From NCBI GenBank assembly GCA_018222965.1, contig JAAEZH010000042.1:10401-48340 (forward strand): a stretch of 37,940 nucleotides of DNA. Reading direction: 5' to 3'. The position numbers and the translations under genes are program-made. The stretch's first letter is position 1. The number at the start of each line of letters is the position of its first letter. Under the pieces are notes generated by a model that saw only the letters and a list, made by a program, of their open reading frames with translations, ran no database searches and was not told where the DNA came from. Positions 35,201 to 37,940 of the stretch are shown here, one piece after another. Origin of the DNA: Bacteroidota bacterium (GTDB lineage: Bacteria > Bacteroidota > Bacteroidia > Chitinophagales > Saprospiraceae).

Positions 35201-37940
35201 AACCCGGATACGGATGGTGATGGAATTGATGATGGAGCAGAGGTCGCAGGAATGTCTGATCCACTGGATCCCTGTGATCCGATTTTCCCGACAGCCAGTA
35301 CAATGGTTGTTAGCGAAGTCAATTGTATCGGCGGAGAGGATGGTATAGCTTCTGCCAGTGTTTCCGGCGGACAAGCACCTTATAGTTATGAATGGAGCAA
35401 TGGTTCGACCGATCAAACAGCCATCAACCTGGCTGCAGGTACTTATATTGTAACAGTAACCGATGACAATGACTGTATTTCAACGGCCAGTGTAACGATA
35501 ACAGAACCTGTCGATGGCATTGAAGTGTCGGTGATAAATATCGTAAACCCGGATTGCGAAGGCAGTACAACAGGAGAAGCAACTGCTGTTGGAACCGGAG
35601 GCTCCATGCCTTATTCTTATGATTGGAGCAATGGCCAAACTACAGCAACAGCTACAAACCTGACTGCTGGCACTTACCTGGTTACAATTACAGATATTAA
35701 TGGATGTACCGATGTTGGAAGTGTATTACTGACAGACCCAACAGGCATTACAGCTTCGATCACGACGAGCACGGATGTTAGTTGCAACGGCGGTACAGAT
35801 GGCGAAGCAACAGCGATCGGCAGCGGCGGCACGGCTCCCTACACCTACGAGTGGAGCGATGGTCAGATGACAGCGACAGCCACAGGTCTGCCTTCCGGCG
35901 AATACACGGTAACGGTAACGGATGCCAACGGCTGTACCGCGACAGATGTGGTACAAATCAACGAGCCTGGCCTGCTGATTGCAGAAATTGTAGATCCAAC
36001 AGATGTAAGCTGTAATGGCGGCACAGACGGCGAAGCGACGGTCAATGCGACGGGTGGCACGACAGACTACACCTACGAGTGGAGCGATGGTCAGATGACA
36101 GCGACAGCGACGAGTCTTAGTGCTGGTACTTACACGGTAACAGTAACAGACGCCAATGACTGTGAAGCGACAGCAAGTGTCACGATCAGCGAACCGACAT
36201 TACTCACCGCCTCTGCGGCAACGGATACAGATGTCAGCTGCTTCGGCGGATCGGATGGTTCAGCGACAGCTTCAGGCAGTGGCGGCACGAGTCCATATAC
36301 TTATCTGTGGAGCAATGGTTCGACCGATCAAACGGCGACAGATCTGTCAGCGGGCACCTACGATGTGACAATAACGGATGCGAACGGTTGTGAAGCGACG
36401 GCAAGTGCGACGATCACGGAACCGGCCACAGCTGTAAGCGTAAGCATAATAAATGTAGTGAACCCGGATTGCGAAGGCACGACTGACGGCAGTGCAGAAG
36501 CAGTTGGTGCGAATGGCACGGCTCCTTACACCTATGCGTGGAGCGACGGCCAGACCACGGCAATTGCGACAGGGCTGACAGCGGGTACTTACACAGTAAC
36601 GGTAACAGATGCAAATGGCTGCGAAGCCACAGCGAGCATCGTCCTGACAGACCCAACAGGCATTACAGCTTCGATCACGACGAGCACGGATGTTAGTTGC
36701 AACGGCGGTACAGATGGCGAAGCAACAGCGATCGGCAGCGGCGGCACGGCTCCCTACACCTACGAGTGGAGCGATGGTCAGATGACAGCGACAGCCACAG
36801 GTCTGCCTTCCGGCGAATACACGGTAACGGTAACGGATGCCAACGGCTGTACCGCAACAGATGTGGTACAAATCAACGAGCCTGGCCTGCTGATTGTTGA
36901 GTTGGTTTCCGTCTCCCATGAAACCTGCGATGGCTCTAATGACGGATCTATCGTAGTGGTTTCAACCGGAGGTACGCCCTCTTATTCTTATGATTGGACA
37001 GGTGGACTTACAGGGAATTCTATTAACGGCCTGTCTCCCGGGACTTATACCGTAACTGTAACGGATGCTAACGATTGTGTAGAAACCTTAGCAGTCACTG
37101 TGGATCCTGGAGTTGGATTGACACTGGAAGATCCTCAGGACATTACAACCTGTCCGGGGGCTGAAGTTGGACCAATTTTACTGTCCAGCCTGCCAGCCTC
37201 AAACAATACGGTATACACCTGGTCAGGAGGTGCTTCCATTGGATTACCCGATGGAATGTCCACCGGACAGAATCCAAATATTCCTTTGTTTGAAAGTATA
37301 AATACAGAGACCTCTGTAACAATTACTTTGACAGCTGAGTTGGACGGATGTACAGATTCTGAATCTTTCACCATTACACTGGAAGACAATCAGAATCCGG
37401 AGTTTGTAAACTGTCCTTCCAATCTGGTGGTCAATAATGATCCAGATCTATGTGGAGCAAATGTGGTTTGGTCAGAACCATTAGCAGTTGATAATTGTGG
37501 AGTGGCAACTGTTGTCCAGAATGTTGGACCGGTTTCAGGTTCGACGCTTGCAGTTGGTAGTCATACTATCAGTTATATGGCTACAGATGGAATCGGGAAT
37601 ACCTCCACATGCTCCTTTAGCATTGATGTGATGGACATGCAGAATCCGGAAATTGCCTGTCCGTCATCGCCACAGGTCTTCGGTACAAATAATGGAGATT
37701 GTGATTACGATGTAAGCGGTACAGCACTCGATGCACTGGCTACTGACAATTGTGGAGTAGCAAGTCTGACCAGTGATTTCACTGGCACAGCTACGCTAAA
37801 CGGAGCAACCTTCCCACTAGGTAATACGGTTGTAACCTGGACAGCACTGGATGCTGCAGGCAATGAGATTAGCTGTAGCCACACCATTGTTGTAGAAGAT
37901 GATGATGCGCCATTTGTGGAGACAGTTTGTCCTCCGGATG
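23258..37940 (+). CDS. Giant modular surface protein (3' end outside the window)
   Basis: Open for 4894 codons without interruption and still open at the edge. The ATG at 23258 starts a signal peptide ([19 protein letters not shown]) with a possible lipobox ending at Cys19; an ATG at 23195 would bury it. Layout by residue: N-terminal beta domain 20-155 ending [14 protein letters not shown]; four LamG-like modules at about 157, 570, 992 and 1414, each with YLAIKYGI, a GIGRDDCQ-like motif and KQSKS; five modules of about 350 residues from 1816 plus a half module at 3584, each with Ig-like flanks around an RGKC...FCLET...ESDDYIR domain; TSP3 Ca-binding repeats from 3669 and again near 3960; eight SprB repeats 4015-4617; an Ig-like segment; HYR domains from 4709. 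SprB-type giant proteins act as gliding adhesins, so surface adhesion is the likely role. A T9SS or gliding C-terminal domain is expected beyond the window but not seen. Confidence 0.93.
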   Translation, partial: MNLKFYPIAAVIVLSIFGCENKQFSQDDFCFSYLEDERVHVLKTADVEITSVSDPGATTVLVEKTALDVGAVSGIQRAVRISPEVDHGLDAELIFRYEDEDLVGHNEADLILYSSTDEGISWTPHYASEIDAINNTIRLEGIQHFSLWTAAPPPPDPGCESLALTAWFKADAEVYEDAGVTLAADGDNNVEQWHESSGNAAFSGNQPNQGATGNKPSLDEDAINFNPALYFEGGDDQLRTPSNILSSALRSGDAASVYAVFNNTSGNGAERNVFDHDANGVQNLALRTNSASLGQSDDISYAVNVDDQIRLISSIRMNSPTTTNYIDGFVNGTATDVDNNLGDDQFVIGVNNSNGADFVGNIAEIIIFSEGHNILTRQKIESYLAIKYGISLSHDYVAGDGSTVIWPLGLGYDNNIAGIGREDCQGLDQRQSKSITSDALISIYNGDQSGGLPATNAANTSMFSNDESYLVWGHDGAPATFTTSYTPNSFSPAAVYNRMDRIWKVEETGSLGTVTVNAPPHAEHLLVHNSSDFDSGTPTEIALSEDGNGNLIATVDFADGEFFTFGNEVEAPGCVTTGLMLWTKGDAGLSGGGAITQWVDQTSNGFDLVQNAGGQEPTFVAPAESFNYNPSLNFNGVNQHLETEAELLSATSPGTVFAVASQTNQGGYDNLMVFGIDNPHLGTKGTNPVFYMRGSSPVELVHSASVDLDQTSLYRFAWNSGSNAGGELGFNGLVESQPNFDFGTSTANGISNGGNNDFKIGAYNTAEDWFGNIAEVIVYESNLSPVDKQKVESYLAIKYGITLDATDSDGSITEGSYVIGDGTVVWDYPANASYHNNVAGIGRDDCQDLHQKQSKSVETGSIVAMYVEDQTAGLPADNLVNPGVFAQNEAFLMWGSDGGTVLYDVAYTPNSFSPDAPYYRMDRVWKVEETGSLGTVTVHAPDFAEHLLVHTISDFNSGTPTEVALTDDGNGNLVAAFDFTDGQFFTFGNQMETPGCVGSNLALWVKADVGVTGTTTITNWADQTINGFDLEQVTASQAPSYIAAGEAFNFNPSVNFDGVNKHLETGLEVLPAGSSGSIFAVANQTNQAGYDNLVVLGVDNPHLGSKGTSPVFYMRGSSPVELVHSATIGLDQPHLFRFAWEDGANAGGELGFNGLVETQPNMDFGTSAANDISNGGNNDLKIGAYNTAEDWFGDIAEVVVFDTYLSAADKQKVESYLAIKYGITLDATDVDGSIVEGDYKAGDGTTIWDYTANSGYHNHVAGIARDDCQDLNQKQSKSIESDPLITVYLDDQTAGLPADNASNSAAFSSDESFLMWGSNNGASTFAVSYTPNSFVPAAAYYHLGRIWKVQESGTVGLVTIKAPQFSEHLLVHSSDDFSTGTPLEIPVSEDGNGNQVVTFNFTNGQYFTFGNELEAPGCVPANLAVWLRADDGPVATLDDTPLDDWSDASGQGNHAFQDLSNRRPSYRNNPTDNINFNPTVNFDNGTVEAMDGTDLSMAGDNTFAIIGVLNPLANANGNDILCIAEGSNSCRIEWESAGGGRYQTFTNSAGETPGNAFTNRPHIMGFVADGSGTGTGYLNGQAGVSQGPGNIPGNASGGYNIGDVVDSGDGLGMNLSEVIIYTENPPPGDIQKINSYLAVKYGVTLDQSIPTSYLAGDGSTIWTVGSGYDNDIAGLGRDDCSGLDQRQSKSVNSTSIVTMYHGDHTSGLPATDLDNAVPFASDKNFMIWGSNLASTLYTNMVAPFDLMGRQWRVEETGTVGTVTVHTTDPDAEFLVVDTDGDQNFSTGALTSVSLSGGMATYDFNDNDYFTFGKVACTLVTTYSCSSGSPVDLTSYVLNYEPAGTWTDISGSGADISDPTSVDLTGLPDGDYTFNYQYATIPACYNIVVSQVPTVPAPAIDDIDACEGDDTRIDVPLNDLPIEEVYTATFSDPNGFVARGKCTGTDITTCNVNNETIVTSEGLTLTGDFSNLKGSLDFIRRYNGELRFRDLNGEFCLETPVQTILPGNEAIIEVDLRRVGGVFESDDYIRVYSIIDGVETLEQEYSGQISLATKTFKKSGIVGSDVAIKVCVKNGNGIAGDGGAEQHGIREIRIKMVPDTPEYRFYDADPGAGPANLLATGDSYDPMTTPGESPETIWVTCLVNGCESLADPVVVTVSPAVTPMEGSTMYYCPGGIGADPVIDLVAYVSNYQPGGSWTDQDGAGVSLVDPTAVDFTAVPDGTYEFVYELTGTPPCIGESAIVSIAIGEDNDPPSIDDIDACEGDDTTINVPLPEVPQEMVVNATFTGANTFAARGKCTGSAIGTCNIDNESVITDEGLSISGDFSTLKRNSDYIRRYANELRMQDLNSEFCLETGIQVIAPGDQATMSIDVRRVGGGMESDDYIRIYSIINGIETLEKEYIGNISTAKQTFQIAGISAASVGLKVCVKNGDGIAGDGPVEEYAIDNIKITITPDLPVYKFYDADPASGPATELASGYSYDPMTTPATSPETIFVTCLVNGCESEADTVVVSVAPNSVQEMEGNVMYFCPGGAGADPILDLTAYIINYQPGGNWTDQDGAGVDLSDPTAVDFTGVPDELYQFYYELAGAPPCPGANATVMVSIGEASDPPLVSDIDACEGDDTTIHVPFPEGPVEEMVNATFAGAAAYAARGKCTGSDIDDCAINNESVITSEGLSISGDFSSLKGAADHIRRNGGELRFKDVNSEFCLESGVFAVPTGDEATISVDVRRVGGVMESDDYIRIYSIIDGIETLEQEYTGTISLTKQSFILTGITGNTVAVKVCVKNGDGLLGDGPAENYAIDNIKVLITPEQPTYLFYDADPGAGPATQLASGSSYDPGTTPATSPETIWVSCLVNGCESEAVPVVVTVAPGVDAMEGTDWYYCPGGPMADPTLDLVSLVSNYQPGGTWSDDDGAGVDLTDPTAVDFTGVPDEVYAFTYTLPASPPCVGESAQVFILVGQEPDAPEPADLEFCEGDDTTINLPLPSVPQEVEVHAQFDGGTAYVARGKCTGSDISDCPFNDETIITNEDLSITGDFSTLKAGTDHIRRVNGELRFKDVNSEFCLETALVNITPGDFASYSVDVRRVGGVMESDDYIRVYSIIDGVETLEKEYTGTISLAKKTFQQTGIAASTIATKICVKNGDGIAGDGPAENYSLDNIKIVITPEMPVYNWYDADPGAGPANLLATAYSYDPGTTPATSPETVWVNCLVNGCESEASPISMSVSPDSAEPMDGMTTYYCPGGLGADPSVNLEDFVINYQPGGTWSDDDASGVSLVDPTAVDFTGVPDGLYDFTYQLPGIDPCEGQLAIITLSIGMPSEEPEVSDLDVCEGNSTVINMPLPPNEQVLSLADFSGPKAYVARGKCNDPSIASCAINDESIITSEGLTISGDFANLARSGDHIRRVNGEIRFRDLNGEFCLETATHALMPGDEAIISVDLRRVSGILESDDYIRVYSIVDGVPSLEKEYTGYLGTKYQTFQLEGITGSTVALRVCVKNGNGLLGDGGAENYAIDNMKISILPSPPTYRFYDADPDAGPANLLTSGFSYDPMTTPATSPETIWVTCLNNGCESAAVTVTITLTPNPLEPMEGDEILYCTFESGSIDLSAHITNFISGGTWTDEDGAGVTIGDGLSVDFSGVAPGIYEITYHKSDAPPCDTGEEAALFITVENPCTDTDMDGIADAVDIDDDDDGIVDVLESSLALFDEDSDLDGVVDMLDLDSDNDGIPDNIESQSTVGYILPTGYDDDGDGLDNAYDADCTGSCTAADGVTFNVTGFPINPIDTDESATDGNGSQTLPDYLDSNSDDEGPNDSIEAATSLSGVVGLNGLDNAMESFDNYDDPNGNINDPTTLPDADSDVFFGGDVDYRDDIPCGAGSVAPPMALSSATNTCPDTSVNLVALHTGTIPASAQLVFSTDSDAGDGLSSTEANPLAITVPATYYAYYYDPGNNCYSPGTPVTVIILNCDCDGDGLTDAEEDMIGTDPCNPDTDGDGIDDGAEVAGMSDPLDPCDPIFPTASTMVVSEVNCIGGEDGIASASVSGGQAPYSYEWSNGSTDQTAINLAAGTYIVTVTDDNDCISTASVTITEPVDGIEVSVINIVNPDCEGSTTGEATAVGTGGSMPYSYDWSNGQTTATATNLTAGTYLVTITDINGCTDVGSVLLTDPTGITASITTSTDVSCNGGTDGEATAIGSGGTAPYTYEWSDGQMTATATGLPSGEYTVTVTDANGCTATDVVQINEPGLLIAEIVDPTDVSCNGGTDGEATVNATGGTTDYTYEWSDGQMTATATSLSAGTYTVTVTDANDCEATASVTISEPTLLTASAATDTDVSCFGGSDGSATASGSGGTSPYTYLWSNGSTDQTATDLSAGTYDVTITDANGCEATASATITEPATAVSVSIINVVNPDCEGTTDGSAEAVGANGTAPYTYAWSDGQTTAIATGLTAGTYTVTVTDANGCEATASIVLTDPTGITASITTSTDVSCNGGTDGEATAIGSGGTAPYTYEWSDGQMTATATGLPSGEYTVTVTDANGCTATDVVQINEPGLLIVELVSVSHETCDGSNDGSIVVVSTGGTPSYSYDWTGGLTGNSINGLSPGTYTVTVTDANDCVETLAVTVDPGVGLTLEDPQDITTCPGAEVGPILLSSLPASNNTVYTWSGGASIGLPDGMSTGQNPNIPLFESINTETSVTITLTAELDGCTDSESFTITLEDNQNPEFVNCPSNLVVNNDPDLCGANVVWSEPLAVDNCGVATVVQNVGPVSGSTLAVGSHTISYMATDGIGNTSTCSFSIDVMDMQNPEIACPSSPQVFGTNNGDCDYDVSGTALDALATDNCGVASLTSDFTGTATLNGATFPLGNTVVTWTALDAAGNEISCSHTIVVEDDDAPFVETVCPPD
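23726..28702 (+). repeat. Four tandem LamG-like modules of about 420 residues in the giant gene
   Basis: Module starts at about 23726, 24965, 26231 and 27497; the second and third are both exactly 1266 bp (422 codons). Each opens with EAPGC- or GC- followed by a W-K/R-A/G-D motif (for example [10 protein letters not shown]), continues with a concanavalin-like beta sandwich ([23 protein letters not shown]), then [15 protein letters not shown], an [11 protein letters not shown]-like motif, RQSKS, and ends FFTFGNE. The second half resembles a conserved region repeated in many Bacteroidota surface proteins. Amino-acid identity between modules 2 and 3 is high while third codon positions differ often. 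Confidence 0.85.
30686..30729 (+). repeat. 44-bp exact repeat, copy 1 (in unit 2 of the RGKC modules)
   Basis: Identical to 33894-33937, beginning AGCTATGATCCAATGACC, while the surrounding bases of the two units differ at many synonymous sites. Encodes [15 protein letters not shown]. Confidence 0.85.
33894..33937 (+). repeat. 44-bp exact repeat, copy 2 (in unit 5 of the RGKC modules)
   Basis: Matches 30686-30729 base for base; a short gene-conversion tract between units 2 and 5 is the simplest reading. Confidence 0.85.
34262..35281 (+). other. TSP3-type calcium-binding region of the giant gene
   Basis: Two clusters of Asp-rich thrombospondin type 3 motifs: 34262-34860 ([40 protein letters not shown]) and 35135-35281 ([32 protein letters not shown]). 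Between them lies an Ig-like segment. Such repeats bind Ca2+ and stiffen extracellular stalks. Confidence 0.85.
35729..35981 (+). repeat. 253-bp near-identical direct repeat, copy 1
   Basis: Matches 36644-36896 at 252 of 253 positions (only 35941 G against 36856 A, a silent GCG/GCA change). Covers SprB repeat 3 and its borders. Confidence 0.92.
36644..36896 (+). repeat. 253-bp near-identical direct repeat, copy 2
   Basis: Second copy, 915 bp (305 codons) downstream in the same frame, covering SprB repeat 7. Recombination between the copies would remove or add exactly four repeats in frame. Confidence 0.92.
37382..37905 (+). other. Two HYR (hyalin repeat) domains in the giant gene
   Basis: First copy about 37382-37636 ([44 protein letters not shown]), second about 37637-37905 ([45 protein letters not shown]). 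A third begins at the edge ([14 protein letters not shown]). HYR domains are Ig-like and linked to adhesion. Confidence 0.85.

Larger units (their letters stand above)
35300..37108 (+). repeat. Array of eight SprB repeats
   Basis: About 75 residues each, with the pattern [12 protein letters not shown], then [13 protein letters not shown], then [14 protein letters not shown] and ending EP or DP. SprB repeats (named after the Flavobacterium gliding adhesin) are found in surface adhesins of this phylum. Repeats 2 and 6 pair by sequence (NPDCEG), as do 3 and 7, pointing to duplication of a four-repeat block. Confidence 0.92.

Noticed and set aside
36347-36919. 190-codon Cys/Arg-rich minus-strand frame opposite the SprB repeats
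   Set aside because: Its repeated sequence simply mirrors the SprB DNA repeats on the other strand.

Overview
This window reads as chromosome from a Bacteroidota bacterium, most likely a marine or gliding member of the Saprospiria/Lewinella type. That placement is an inference from content, not from a database search. The supporting signs are type IX secretion (T9SS) sorting domains at the C-termini of secreted proteins, SprB-type repeats, Ca-binding GCTDP...DDGSC motifs, Bacteroidota-style promoters (TTG, about 19-20 nt, TAnnTTTG), an intact SUF Fe-S operon and a bacillithiol gene. No tRNA, rRNA, CRISPR array, transposase or phage gene was seen.

Left part (1-15300): a set of secreted and envelope proteins. 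In order these are: the C-terminus of a secreted PQQ-sugar-dehydrogenase-like protein (+); a 1120-residue T9SS cargo protein (-); a cohesin-like lipoprotein (-); an AT-hook DNA-binding protein built on 57-bp repeats (-); a 1.1-kb AT-rich gap holding a 174-bp MITE-like inverted repeat; an outer-membrane beta-barrel protein and an RlpA/SPOR protein in tandem (+); a 1345-residue M64-type metallopeptidase with T9SS tail (-); an OmpA-family protein (+); a small lipoprotein (+); and a highly charged repetitive exported protein (+) ending at a strong terminator.

Middle (15350-22413): a tight co-directional operon sufB-sufC-sufD-sufS-sufE-sufT-(Rrf2 regulator)-bshB1, driven by a near-consensus promoter. 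It combines cysteine desulfuration (SufS/SufE), the SufBCD scaffold, a MIP18-family maturation factor, a putative Fe-S-sensing repressor and a bacillithiol deacetylase. The sufS reading frame has no ATG where its conserved N-terminus should begin; an ATA sits at the expected place.

Right part (22414-37940): an 844-bp non-coding leader with its own promoter, several hairpins and an intrinsic terminator, followed by a giant open frame that runs off the window (at least 4894 codons from 23258). The encoded surface protein is modular: signal peptide/possible lipobox, an N-terminal domain, four LamG-like modules of about 420 residues, five and a half modules of about 355 residues centred on an unrecognised Cys-containing beta-rich domain, TSP3 calcium-binding repeats, eight SprB repeats (two of them 252/253 identical in DNA) and HYR domains. 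This giant protein and its structured leader are the most unusual content of the window.
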